DNA from: Clostridia bacterium
GTDB taxonomy: Bacteria > Bacillota > Clostridia > Oscillospirales > Acutalibacteraceae
Assembly (NCBI GenBank): GCA_900763035.1
Contig: CAAFIS010000071.1
Location: 1-10,191, forward strand
Direction: 5' to 3'
Length of the DNA: 10,191 bases
Numbering within the stretch: the stretch's first letter is position 1; every line of letters begins with the position of its first letter. A program made the translations under genes and the position numbers. The notes beneath the pieces were generated by a model. It searched no databases. It worked only from the letters and a program-made list of their open reading frames with translations, and had not been told where the DNA came from. Below are positions 1 through 7,976 of the stretch, piece by piece.

Positions 1-456
1 ATCCACCCGCGCCAGCCGATGCTCCGTGGCGTTCTCGTAAGCTACCAGCAGCACGCGCTCGTCCTCGTCGACGAGCGCGTGCGGAGAGAAAAAGCGTTCT
101 TCCTCCGGCTCCAAAGCAAGCAGAGGCTCGGCATGGCAGTCGTCGATCAGCCGCCGGATGCCCAGATGGGTGCGGTCCTCCCAGCCGTGCTGCCGCGCAA
201 AATTGCCGATCAGCAGGATCTCGCCGCCCGCGCGCACCACGGTGATCTTGGTGTCCACGTTCGGGATCTCGGTCAGCCGGGGCGCATCCCATGTGCGCCC
301 GCCGTCCGTGCTGCGCACGACGGTGACCGCGTTGTCGTTATCCGGCTCCCGCGGTCCGCCGGTCAGCGCCGTGCAGATCAGCGATCCATCCGGCATTTTG
401 GCCAGCACAGGCTCCCGCCCGAACACGGAAAAACGGGCGATCGGCGATCGTTCCAT
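1..456 (-). CDS. Sialidase-like Asp-box (BNR) repeat protein, N-terminal part
   Basis: This is the first 152 codons of a protein that leaves the window at position 1. The clearest signature is an Asp-box, S-T-D-G-G-R-T-W at residues 49-56, matching the S-x-D-x-G-x-x-W turn of sialidase-type beta-propeller blades. The stretch around it (GREPVLAKMPDGSLICTAL at residues 13-31, then strand-rich EILLIG and VLLVAY segments) also fits a propeller. The start at 456 is chosen because a GAGAGG ribosome binding site lies 7 nt upstream and a promoter sits at 513-541; the frame stays open upstream to a TGA but without another ATG. There is no signal peptide, so the product is probably cytoplasmic, unlike secreted mucin-degrading sialidases. 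It may be an exo-alpha-sialidase (GH33-like) or only a non-catalytic relative: the catalytic Asp, Tyr/Glu pair and arginine triad would lie mostly outside the window. R14-E15-P16 may correspond to the N-terminal RIP-type motif, but that is a guess. Confidence 0.75.
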   Translation of the reverse strand, partial: MERSPIARFSVFGREPVLAKMPDGSLICTALTGGPREPDNDNAVTVVRSTDGGRTWDAPRLTEIPNVDTKITVVRAGGEILLIGNFARQHGWEDRTHLGIRRLIDDCHAEPLLALEPEEERFFSPHALVDEDERVLLVAYENATEHRLARVD

Positions 457-475
457 GGTGATGCCTCTCGTTTCT

Positions 476-491
476 GCCGCCGAGCGGCGGC
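476..491 (-). other. Hairpin in the 5' leader of the sialidase-like gene
   Basis: A perfect 6-bp GC stem (GCCGCC / GGCGGC) with a 4-nt loop lies between the predicted transcription start (~506) and the ribosome binding site of the gene starting at 456. No U-run follows, so it is not a terminator. It may stabilise the mRNA 5' end or may be a chance product of GC-rich sequence. Confidence 0.4.
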
Positions 492-512
492 GGATACATC
501 CGTCTTTCGCCA

Positions 513-541
513 ATCATAACGTATTCCCGTCGGATCGTCAA
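513..541 (-). promoter_or_regulatory. Sigma-A-type promoter of the sialidase-like gene
   Basis: On the minus strand the sequence reads TTGACG (536-541), 17 nt, TATGAT (513-518): five of six consensus bases in each hexamer with ideal spacing. The predicted start is near 506, giving a ~50-nt leader. An A/T-rich tract (about 541-590) lies directly upstream of the -35 box and could act as an UP element. The promoter lies just past the addA stop (597), so the gene can be expressed independently of addBA even though it is co-oriented. Confidence 0.8.
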
Positions 542-596
542 GGAGAAAACGATCAAATGCAATTAAAATACAAATCTTATCCGTTAGAATGACAGA

Positions 597-3500
597 TCAG
601 CCACCGACGTTCTCCGGCTTTACCGGCACGACGGTACCGAGAGCGAAGCTATACAGCAGCATCTCGCGTACCGGCAGGCCAAGGATCGGCTCCAGCGCCT
701 GCCGATACAGCAGCATCTGCGAGCGGTAGCGGTCGGCCAGCTCCTCCGGGGAATCGACGCGGTCGGTCTTGTAGTCGAGCAGCACCAGTCCGTCGCCCTC
801 GCGAAACACGCAGTCCGCGATGCCCTGCACCACGACCGTTTCATCCCCGTCGGGCAGCGGCTCCTGCGCAACGGACGCCGCCGGGATCAGCGCCGTGAAC
901 GCCAGCTCCCGTCGACAGTCCGGCGAGGCCGCCATACGGGCGTACAGCGCAGAGGAGAAAAATCGCGCCAGCCGATCGACCGACAGGCTGTCGCACTGCT
1001 GCGCGGTCAAAAATCCGTTTTCGGTCAGACGCCGTGCCTCGGCGGCGGGATCCGTCGCCGCGCGCGGGAGATCCGCGAACTGCATGAAGGTGTGCATCGC
1101 CGTGCCTCGCTCCGTCGGAGACAGACCGCCGCTTTGCAAAAACGCCGGACGCACCGAAGCGATCCGCTCCCGCGCAAGGGCGCGGTGCGACAGGGCGGAT
1201 GCCGCTATCTTTGCCGGAACGCGGGAGAGCGCCGCCCGACCGTAGCGGTAGGCGAAACGCTCCCGCAGCGCCGCCACCGCCGCAGGATCCGCCTGCGGCA
1301 CGGGGTGCCGCTCCTGCTCGCACACGGCGTTCGCCGCAGCGGGCGTCGCCCGGATCACGCGCAGCGGTGTGTTTGCCTTCAGCGTCTGTACGCCGTCTGC
1401 GTGCCACAGCCCGGCGAACGACGGGTGCCGCAGGGAGGCGAGCAAAAACAGGTCGCCGGGCGAGGCGGCGTGCAGCACCGTATCGGCCGACAGCGCCTGC
1501 CCCATCGGCAGCCGCTGCGCCAGCGCCGCCAGCTTTTTGTCCAGATCCTTTTCCGTATCCACCAAGATCAGCTTTTCCCGCGCACGGGTCATCGCCACGT
1601 ACCAAATGCGCAGCTCCTCGGCACGGGCATCCTGCCGTCTGGCAGCCAGCGTGCCGACGAAGGGCAGCGTGCGGTGCTTCTCCTGCATCCCCGGCCGGTC
1701 GTCACGCAGACGCAGGCCGATGCCGCATCGCTCGTGGAACAGCAGCAGCTGACGCGCATCCTCGTTGTTGATCTGCGCGCTCAGCCGGGCAAGGAACACC
1801 ACCGGGAACTCCAGCCCCTTGGAGCCGTGGACGCTCATCAGCTGCACGGCGTCCGCACGCAGGATCTCGCCCGCAGGCAGATCGCCGCCGCGTTCCTGCA
1901 TCCGGTCGACGTACCGCACAAAGGCGGACAGCCCACGGTATTCGCCGGGCGCGTATCCACGCACGAACTGGTCGAGCTTTTGCAGGTCAGCCAGCCTTTG
2001 CCGCCCGCCGCTGCGGGCGGACAGAATCGCCGGGATGCTCATCTCGCGGTACAGGCGCTCCAGCAGCCTGTCGGCGGGCAAGCTGACCGAAAGGGCGCGC
2101 GCCCGCCGCAGATCGTCCAGCAGCGCGGCGCAGCGCTGCCGCAGCGGCGCATTCTCACCGTCGGCGGCATAGGCGGTCAATGCGGGCCACAGCGCCGTTT
2201 TCGGTGCGTGCAGACGCACCGCCGCCGCATCGTCCGGCGAAAAGCCGTAAAGCGGCGACAGCATGACGGAAAGCAGCTCCACGTCGCGCAGCGGGTCGTC
2301 GATCGCCCGCAGGAGAGAAAGGACGGTCGCCACCTCCGGCGTTTCCAACAGCTTGCCGCTGCCGTCGGTCGCCGCGGGGATGCCCATCGCCTCCAGCTCC
2401 TGCACGATGCGCCCGTACGCCTTGCGCGAGCGCATCAGGATGCAGATATCACCAAAAGCGAGCGGACGTGTCCCTTCACCGTCACTGACGGTCATCGTAT
2501 CCGTCAGCTCCAAAATACGCCGTCCGATCAGCCGTGCCTCCGCCGCGACGGGGTCTGCCTCTCCGTCGCCGCCTGCCATATCCAGCAGCAGCCACTCGCT
2601 CTCCCGATCGCCTGCGGGCGGGTACTGCGCGGAACAGACCAGTGCCTCGCCCTTATCGTATTCCACGCCGCCAAGGTCGCGGTGCATCAGCTGCCGGAAC
2701 AGGAAGTTGACCGTGTCCGTCACTTCCAAACGGCTGCGGAAGTTGTTCTCCAGCGTGATCAGCGCGGGAAAACGCGGATCTTTCGGATCGTACGGCGCGT
2801 AAGCATCGCGGAACGCGGTAAAGATCTCCGGCTTCGCCTGCCGGAAGGCATAGATGCTCTGCTTCACGTCGCCGACGAAAAACAGGTTTTTGCCGTTTTT
2901 CGACAGCGCCTCGAACAGCGTGCTCTGCGCTGCGTTCGTGTCTTGGAACTCGTCCACCATGATCTCGTCGAAGCGTTGCGACAGATCGTGCGCCAGCTGC
3001 GTCGGCCGGTTTTCCGGCGTCAGCAGCAGGCGCAGCGCTTCATGCTCCAGATCGTTATAGTCCAGCAGCTTGCGCTCGCGCTTTTTGGCGGTGAACACCG
3101 CCGAAAAACGCATCGCCAGCGTCCCCAGCGCCTCCACCAGCGGCGTCAGGCGAACGAGATCCTCGCGGCATTCCTCCTCGGTGCCGCAAAACAGCCCGGC
3201 GGCGCGTGAAAGCTGCTTTTTGATCGATGCGCGCAGTCCTTTGACTTCCTCGATCATCTCCTGCGCCGCGGCATCCTTTTTGCGGATCGCGGCCAGCCGC
3301 TCCAGCGACAGGCCGCAGACCGCCGCCTGCAGCGCATCATAGGACAGCTTTTCGTCGTCCGCGGCTGCACGTGCCTCGTCCAGCCTGTGCCGGTCGATCA
3401 GCACCGCCGTGCGGTACGCAGCCAGCCGTTCGTCCTCTGTCAAGGCGAACACCTTGTCATTCAGACGGATCGCCTCATCGAGGATGAACAGCAGTTCCCG

Positions 3501-4151
3501 GCGCACATAGTTCATGAACACCGTTTTCTCCAGCGGGATCACCGCCGAATACTCGTCCTGTCTGGCCCGCAGCCACTGCTCCGGGAACGGCTGCGCCTGC
3601 ATGAAGGTATAGGCGTTCTCCACGGCGCTGCGCAGGCCGCTGTCGTCACGGCCGCTGCCGCCCCCCAGCTGCGCCGCAAGGGCAAGGAACGAGGGATCCC
3701 TCTGCCGGAAGCTCTCCTCCAGCACCTCGTCCATGGCCTCGGCCGCGATCAGATCGGCCTGCGTGTCGTCCGCCACGGAAAAGCGCAGCGGCAGCCCCGC
3801 CTCGGCGGCGTGCTCCCGCAGCAGCGCGGTGCAGAAGCCGTGCACCGTGGAGATATGCGCCTGCGGCAGCAGCATCAGCTGCCGCTGATACAGCTTATCG
3901 TCCGGCTGCGCCGCCGCGCGGGCGGACAGCGCTTTCGACAGCCGCTCGCACATCTCCGCCGCCGCTGCGCGGGTGAAGGTGACCACCAGCATACGATCCA
4001 CATCTACCGGGTGCACGGGATCGGTGATCTTGCGCATGATCCGCTCGATCAGCACGGCGGTCTTGCCGCTGCCCGCCGCAGCCGACACCAAGATCGTGCC
4101 GCCCTCCGCGCCGAAGGCTGCCTTTTGCTTATCCGTCCACACGCGCGCCAT
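597..4151 (-). CDS. addA: ATP-dependent helicase/nuclease subunit A (AddA)
   Basis: AddA is the UvrD/Rep-type 3'-5' helicase subunit of AddAB, which unwinds and resects double-strand breaks and contributes one of the complex's two nuclease active sites. At 1184 aa it is close to the usual ~1200. Visible motifs: Q-motif WTDKQKAAF (5-13), Walker A AAAGSGKT (24-31), Walker B DEFQD (400-404), motif III GDVKQSIYAFRQ (427-438), motif V VHGSKGLEF (774-782) and motif VI VAMTRARE (852-859). The C-terminal RecB-family nuclease has H1020, D1113, D1126-Y-K1128 and QMLLY (1145-1149); the 13-residue gap between the two Asp matches RecB. The frame stays open to 4262, but 4151 is taken as the start because of a G-rich ribosome binding site (GGGGGAG) just upstream and because the Q-motif should lie at the very N-terminus. 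The start lies inside the end of addB, suggesting translational coupling. No terminator is evident after the stop. Confidence 0.97.
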   Translation of the reverse strand: MARVWTDKQKAAFGAEGGTILVSAAAGSGKTAVLIERIMRKITDPVHPVDVDRMLVVTFTRAAAAEMCERLSKALSARAAAQPDDKLYQRQLMLLPQAHISTVHGFCTALLREHAAEAGLPLRFSVADDTQADLIAAEAMDEVLEESFRQRDPSFLALAAQLGGGSGRDDSGLRSAVENAYTFMQAQPFPEQWLRARQDEYSAVIPLEKTVFMNYVRRELLFILDEAIRLNDKVFALTEDERLAAYRTAVLIDRHRLDEARAAADDEKLSYDALQAAVCGLSLERLAAIRKKDAAAQEMIEEVKGLRASIKKQLSRAAGLFCGTEEECREDLVRLTPLVEALGTLAMRFSAVFTAKKRERKLLDYNDLEHEALRLLLTPENRPTQLAHDLSQRFDEIMVDEFQDTNAAQSTLFEALSKNGKNLFFVGDVKQSIYAFRQAKPEIFTAFRDAYAPYDPKDPRFPALITLENNFRSRLEVTDTVNFLFRQLMHRDLGGVEYDKGEALVCSAQYPPAGDRESEWLLLDMAGGDGEADPVAAEARLIGRRILELTDTMTVSDGEGTRPLAFGDICILMRSRKAYGRIVQELEAMGIPAATDGSGKLLETPEVATVLSLLRAIDDPLRDVELLSVMLSPLYGFSPDDAAAVRLHAPKTALWPALTAYAADGENAPLRQRCAALLDDLRRARALSVSLPADRLLERLYREMSIPAILSARSGGRQRLADLQKLDQFVRGYAPGEYRGLSAFVRYVDRMQERGGDLPAGEILRADAVQLMSVHGSKGLEFPVVFLARLSAQINNEDARQLLLFHERCGIGLRLRDDRPGMQEKHRTLPFVGTLAARRQDARAEELRIWYVAMTRAREKLILVDTEKDLDKKLAALAQRLPMGQALSADTVLHAASPGDLFLLASLRHPSFAGLWHADGVQTLKANTPLRVIRATPAAANAVCEQERHPVPQADPAAVAALRERFAYRYGRAALSRVPAKIAASALSHRALARERIASVRPAFLQSGGLSPTERGTAMHTFMQFADLPRAATDPAAEARRLTENGFLTAQQCDSLSVDRLARFFSSALYARMAASPDCRRELAFTALIPAASVAQEPLPDGDETVVVQGIADCVFREGDGLVLLDYKTDRVDSPEELADRYRSQMLLYRQALEPILGLPVREMLLYSFALGTVVPVKPENVGG

Positions 4152-7100
4152 CGTGCTCCCCCTCTCCGTCTGCCGGTCCTTCCTGTTCTTCCTGGCTCTC
4201 CAGCGCCGCCAGCACCGCCGCGTTGCTGTCGTCCGGCAGCGTGCGCACCGGGTCGTCCGCATCGCGCGCGCAAACGGGGCGGTAATCGCACCATTCGCAC
4301 GGTGAACGGTCGGACGTTTTCAGCGGCAGGGCGGCGATGTCGCCGTCCATCAGCTGCTCCGCCATACCGGTCAGCAGCTGCTCCACCACGCCGCGCAGCA
4401 GCATGAACTGCTTTTTCGTCACCGTGCTGCCGGCCGCTTCGCCCGTCTTGCCCAGCTTGGCCGGGATGAACACGCCCTGCGCATCCTGCTCCATCGCTTG
4501 GATGACGCCGGGATCGTCCAGCACGACGCCCTTCATACACATGGACTTGAGCCTTGCCTGCATCATATCCCCTTTGCTGCGCACCACCGCCAGATCGCTC
4601 AGCTGCCGGTACAGCACACCGGCGGGCTGCAGCTCGCCGCTGTTCTCCAGATAGCGGCGGCTGTTGTCGCACACGATGAACAGGTACAGCAGCATCTGCG
4701 TGTTCAGCCCCATGGCCACCTCGCTCAGCTTCAGGTCCTTTTTCCCGGTCTTATAGTCCACCACCCGCACGAAGGCCGTGCCGTCCGGCCGGACGTACAG
4801 ATCCACACGGTCGATCTTGCCCGTCACCGATACCGTCCCGCGGCTGAACGGCAGCCGCAGGGCAAAGATTGCATCCTCGTCCCCGCTTTGCTCCGTTTCC
4901 GGCAGGATCGGCAGCTCCATGTCCTGCGGGACGAACTCGCTCTGCCGCAGCTCCATCAGCGTATGCCACAGCATATTGACCGCAGCGCGCTCCGCCAGAC
5001 CGATACGATAAAGGAAGCTGCCGCTCTTGCCTTCGCGGCCGCCCAATTCCTCGCGCAGCAGCCGTTCTGCAGCCTCGTGCACCTGTACGGAGAGCAAAGC
5101 ATTCAGCCGCTCCTGCTCGGCGGCCTCGTCGGCGGCGGCCGCCGCCGGCGCCATGTCCGCGCGCGCGGCGGCGTTTTGGCGCAGTCGCGAAAGCGTGCCG
5201 TCGCGAACGAAGCGCAGCAGCAGCTTTTCCATCACCTCATGCACCACGGTACCGAACAGCGCGGCGTCCACGTCCGCCGGACGGCGCTGCTGCACCTCCA
5301 GTCCGTAGCGACAGAAGTACGAGAACCGGCAGCGATAGAACCGGTCGGTCCGGCTGGCCGACAGGCACAGATCCGTCCCGAACAGTCCGCGCGCCATCGC
5401 CGGATCGTCCAGATGCCACGGTGAGCGCCCCGCTGCGCGGTCGGCCGCCGCCATCCGTCCGGCGTACTGCGGCAGGGCGGACAGCGCCTCTCCCATCGCC
5501 GCCGTCACGGCATCCGGCACGCCCCGGCGCTGCGACAGGCGGGCAAAGCATTCCTGCGCCGTTTCCAGATCTGTGCCGTCGTCCCGTTCTGCCGTATCGA
5601 CGCGGTGGTGCGGCAGGATCTGGTCGATCATCGCGATCAGCGGCGAGGGCGCCGCGCCCCCGCAGGTGCGGTAGGTCACGGTCAGCCGCTCGCTCGGCGC
5701 GGCCACGGCGGTATAGACGAAATACCGCTCCTCGATGCACTGCGTCAGCACGTCCTGCGCCGTCTGTACGCCGCAGAAGGCCAGACGCCGCCGGTCATCC
5801 TCCGTCAGCAGGCTGCCGCCGGCAGGATAGGCCGGGAACTCGCCCTCGTTCGCCCCCAAAATGAACACGGCGCGCGGCGACGTGTAGCGGATCCGGTCGG
5901 CCGTGCCGACCGTCACCGCATCCAGCCCCTGCGGGATGCGACCCATGTCGATCAGGCGCGCGAGCATGGTGAACAGTTCCTCGAAGCGTGCGGCAGGCAG
6001 CACCGTTTCGCCCATGGTCAGCGCGAAGCGGTCAAGGATGCGGATCAGCTCGTCCCACAGCTGCTCGGCGTGGGCGGCCAGCTCCTCCTCTGCCTGATCG
6101 CGCAGCACGGCCGCCTGCTGTGCGATCCGTGCGGCGATGCCCTCGTCCGCGCACAAAAAGGCGTACATCGCCTCTGCGAACGCGCGGCCGGTCAGCGGCG
6201 CGCGCAGCGCCTCGCGCAGCGCCGCCACAGGCTGTACCGCGCGCTGCCGATAACTCTCGAGCAAAGCCAGACGCTGCCGCGCCGCATCGTTCATCCGGCT
6301 GCCCAGCCCGCGCGGATCGTCAGTGAAGGGCTGCATCCACCGCTGTCCGTCGATGCGCCACAAAAAGGCATAGTCCTCCAAGGCCGCCGTTTCCAGCGAC
6401 GTGAGCGTCCCGAGATCGGTCTTGAGCAGGCGCAGCAGCTCCTCGGTGGTAAAGCCGCCCACCGCCAGCCGCAGCGCACAGCGCACATAGGTCATCAACG
6501 GCTCGCACAAAATGTCCTGCCGCGCATCGACGAACGACGGCACGCCCGCGTCGGCCAAGGCATCATCCAGCAGCCCGGCATAAGGCGAAAGATCGCGCAC
6601 GACCACCGTGATCTCGCGACAGCGGTAGCCGTCCTCGCGCAGCAGACGCCGGATCTCGCGCGCGACGTAGCTGCATTCTTCATACACGTCCGTGCAGGGC
6701 GTGACCGTCACCGCCGCGGCATCGCCGTCAAAAATGTCCGGCTGCGGCGCGTATACGCCGCGCTCCAGCGCCTTGATCGCCGCGTTGTGCGCCCGGCGGT
6801 CCTCCGTCAGCATACACAGCGAAAGCGTCTGCCCATGCCGCTCGGCCATGCGGCGCAGCCGCGCCACCGTTTCCGTCACCGGAGAAAACAGCGTATCCTC
6901 GCGTCGGCACGCCTGTGGCGGCGTGCCCGGCCATGCGCGTCCGGGCGTATCCGTGCCAAGCGTGATCGTCAGATCGGCCGCGCGCGGCAGCAGACGGTCG
7001 AGCACGCGCGTCTCCTGCGCCGTGAAGCCCTTGAACCCGTCGACGACGACGGACGCGCCGTCCGGCAGACGGCTGTCCGGCAGCTTTTCCGCCAAGCGGT

Positions 7101-7695
7101 CCAGCGTTTCCAGATCGTCCAGCTGCCCGCCGCCGATCAGCCCCTCGTAGGTCGATAAGATCCGTGACAGATCGTCCAGCTTTTGCCGCAGCTTTCCGTC
7201 AGTCGGCTCCCGCTGCTCCTTGGGCAGAAGCAGCAGCTCGTGCGCAGCGGCGGACAGCATCTCGCCCGATACGGCGCAGCGGCGAAATTCCTCCAGCAAG
7301 CGCGTCAGCTGCTCCACCACATCGGGATCGGCGATCTTTTGCGCGGGCACGCCCAGCAGATCGCGCACACCGCCGTTCTCTGCCCGCACCGCGCCCGCCG
7401 CAAGCTCCAGCGCACGGCTCATCAACAGCGCGCGCGCCGCGCCGTCCAGCCGTTCGCCCGCGATCCCGCCGACCTCGCGGTCGACCATGTCCGCAAGCCG
7501 CGAGAAGCTGAGCACCCGGATCCGGGCAGCGACGGGCGGCGGCAGCTGCTCCAGCAGCAGCCGCTCGTTCTCGAACGAATCCTGCTCCGGGATGAGCAGG
7601 ATCGGCTCTTTCCCCTCTTTGGCCAACGCGGCAAGGCGCTGCAGCGCACAGGTGGTCTTTCCGCTGCCCGCCGGCCCCAAGATCAGCTCCGGCAT
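4129..7695 (-). CDS. addB: ATP-dependent helicase/nuclease subunit B (AddB)
   Basis: AddB partners AddA; in Bacillus it scans for Chi and carries the second nuclease site, while its helicase core is degenerate. This product has 1188 aa (B. subtilis AddB is ~1166). Seen: Walker A GPAGSGKTT (7-15); the AddB-type segment VVVDGFKGFTAQE; RecB-type nuclease residues H819, D962, D980-Y-K982, Q1000 and Y1004; and the four iron-sulfur cysteines, C789 (in FYRCRFSYF) and the C-terminal C1133-x2-C1136-x5-C1142, which staple the nuclease domain. All key residues are intact. The frame opens at 7743, but 7695 is preferred: it places Walker A at the extreme N-terminus as in the family, an AAAGGGG ribosome binding site lies 9 nt upstream, and the upstream codons overlap a leader stem. 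It is first in the operon, with a promoter at 7884-7912 and a ~180-nt structured leader; its last 23 bases overlap addA. Confidence 0.97.
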   Translation of the reverse strand: MPELILGPAGSGKTTCALQRLAALAKEGKEPILLIPEQDSFENERLLLEQLPPPVAARIRVLSFSRLADMVDREVGGIAGERLDGAARALLMSRALELAAGAVRAENGGVRDLLGVPAQKIADPDVVEQLTRLLEEFRRCAVSGEMLSAAAHELLLLPKEQREPTDGKLRQKLDDLSRILSTYEGLIGGGQLDDLETLDRLAEKLPDSRLPDGASVVVDGFKGFTAQETRVLDRLLPRAADLTITLGTDTPGRAWPGTPPQACRREDTLFSPVTETVARLRRMAERHGQTLSLCMLTEDRRAHNAAIKALERGVYAPQPDIFDGDAAAVTVTPCTDVYEECSYVAREIRRLLREDGYRCREITVVVRDLSPYAGLLDDALADAGVPSFVDARQDILCEPLMTYVRCALRLAVGGFTTEELLRLLKTDLGTLTSLETAALEDYAFLWRIDGQRWMQPFTDDPRGLGSRMNDAARQRLALLESYRQRAVQPVAALREALRAPLTGRAFAEAMYAFLCADEGIAARIAQQAAVLRDQAEEELAAHAEQLWDELIRILDRFALTMGETVLPAARFEELFTMLARLIDMGRIPQGLDAVTVGTADRIRYTSPRAVFILGANEGEFPAYPAGGSLLTEDDRRRLAFCGVQTAQDVLTQCIEERYFVYTAVAAPSERLTVTYRTCGGAAPSPLIAMIDQILPHHRVDTAERDDGTDLETAQECFARLSQRRGVPDAVTAAMGEALSALPQYAGRMAAADRAAGRSPWHLDDPAMARGLFGTDLCLSASRTDRFYRCRFSYFCRYGLEVQQRRPADVDAALFGTVVHEVMEKLLLRFVRDGTLSRLRQNAAARADMAPAAAAADEAAEQERLNALLSVQVHEAAERLLREELGGREGKSGSFLYRIGLAERAAVNMLWHTLMELRQSEFVPQDMELPILPETEQSGDEDAIFALRLPFSRGTVSVTGKIDRVDLYVRPDGTAFVRVVDYKTGKKDLKLSEVAMGLNTQMLLYLFIVCDNSRRYLENSGELQPAGVLYRQLSDLAVVRSKGDMMQARLKSMCMKGVVLDDPGVIQAMEQDAQGVFIPAKLGKTGEAAGSTVTKKQFMLLRGVVEQLLTGMAEQLMDGDIAALPLKTSDRSPCEWCDYRPVCARDADDPVRTLPDDSNAAVLAALESQEEQEGPADGEGEHDGARVDG

Positions 7696-7718
7696 CGTCG
7701 TTTTCCCCTTTCTTTGCG

Positions 7719-7732
7719 GCGCGTCATCGCGC
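7719..7732 (-). other. Small hairpin just upstream of the addB ribosome binding site
   Basis: On the minus strand a perfect 5-bp stem GCGCG / CGCGC closes the tetraloop ATGA, with a possible outer GCG/CGC extension across a 2-nt bulge. It sits between the large leader fold (7740-7871) and the AAAGGGG site at 7705-7711. With no U-run after it, it is not a terminator. It could affect access to the addB ribosome binding site or mark an RNA 3' boundary. Confidence 0.4.
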
Positions 7733-7739
7733 ATCGCTG

Positions 7740-7876
7740 CCATCGACGGACAAGGAAAGACCCGCAGAGCACACTGCCCCGTATGACCAAGGGGCTTGAC
7801 GCGGTATGGGCGTATTTCTGCCGAGCATAAGGCGCTCCGCAGGACCCGTGTGTTCCCTTGTCTATCGATGGTGTCC
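7740..7876 (-). ncRNA. Long structured addB leader or small RNA, class unknown
   Basis: The predicted transcript start (~7876) is followed almost at once by CCATCGATAGACAAGG (7871-7856), which pairs with CCTTGTCCGTCGATGG (7755-7740): 14 Watson-Crick pairs, one G-U and one mismatch. After an asymmetric internal loop (12 nt on the 5' side, 5 nt on the 3' side), a second 12-bp helix forms between 7843-7832 and 7772-7761 with no mismatch, counting G-U pairs. Inside it is a hairpin GCCCC / GGGGC (7795-7776). Paired ends, an internal bubble and a second stem recall 6S RNA, but the bubble and total length (~137 nt) are small for 6S, and I recognise no SRP, tmRNA or riboswitch core. It could equally be a cis-acting addBA leader. 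An alternative local pairing GAGC/GCTC (within 7838-7824) would compete with helix 2. No intrinsic terminator separates it from addB. Confidence 0.45.
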
Positions 7877-7883
7877 GTTTTTT

Positions 7884-7912
7884 ATTATACAACACGATCC
7901 GACGAATTGCAA
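7884..7912 (-). promoter_or_regulatory. Sigma-A-type promoter for the structured RNA and addBA
   Basis: On the minus strand TTGCAA (7907-7912), 17 nt, then a perfect TATAAT (7884-7889). Six A residues follow the -10 box, and transcription probably starts at the C/G of 7877-7875. It is the only convincing promoter upstream of addB and places the start at the foot of the long leader stem. Confidence 0.8.
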
Positions 7913-7947
7913 ACCACCCGTCCGCGGATACCGCCGCGCACGGCGGA

Positions 7948-7953
7948 TATACT
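7948..7953 (+). promoter_or_regulatory. Possible -10 box for the DUF421 gene
   Basis: TATACT matches the -10 consensus at five of six positions, but no good -35 box lies at the right distance, and the start it implies (~7960) almost touches the ribosome binding site. A 6-bp hairpin (CCGCCG / CGGCGG, 7931-7946) directly precedes it. An alternative is TTGTCT (7858-7863) with TATTAT (7883-7888), whose 19-nt spacer is too long and which overlaps the addBA promoter. The true start is unresolved. Confidence 0.25.
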
Positions 7954-7976
7954 AGCAGCGAAAGGACGGATGCTCC

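Noticed and set aside
1092-3209. A 705-codon open frame on the plus strand, antisense to addA
   Set aside because: It mirrors addA codons in GC-rich sequence, is rich in Arg, Gln and His with low-complexity runs, has no ribosome binding site or recognisable domain, and the opposite strand is unambiguously AddA.
4152-4262. An N-terminal extension of AddA from 4262 (37 extra residues)
   Set aside because: The extra residues are Arg/Thr-rich and are the addB C-terminus in another frame. The family begins just before the WTxxQ motif, and a ribosome binding site precedes 4151.
5605-7158. A 517-codon open frame on the plus strand, antisense to addB
   Set aside because: Same shadow effect: no family motif, biased Arg/Gln/His composition, and it lies wholly within a confidently identified gene.
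7696-7743. An N-terminal extension of AddB from 7743 (16 extra residues)
   Set aside because: It would move Walker A away from the N-terminus and overlap the base of the leader stem; the start at 7695 has a proper ribosome binding site.
7740-7883. The leader structure read on the plus strand, where the stem is followed by a T-run and looks like an RNA ending in a terminator
   Set aside because: No promoter is visible on the plus strand near 7690-7740, and the T-run is simply the complement of the A-run after the minus-strand -10 box. The minus reading has a clear promoter at the right place.
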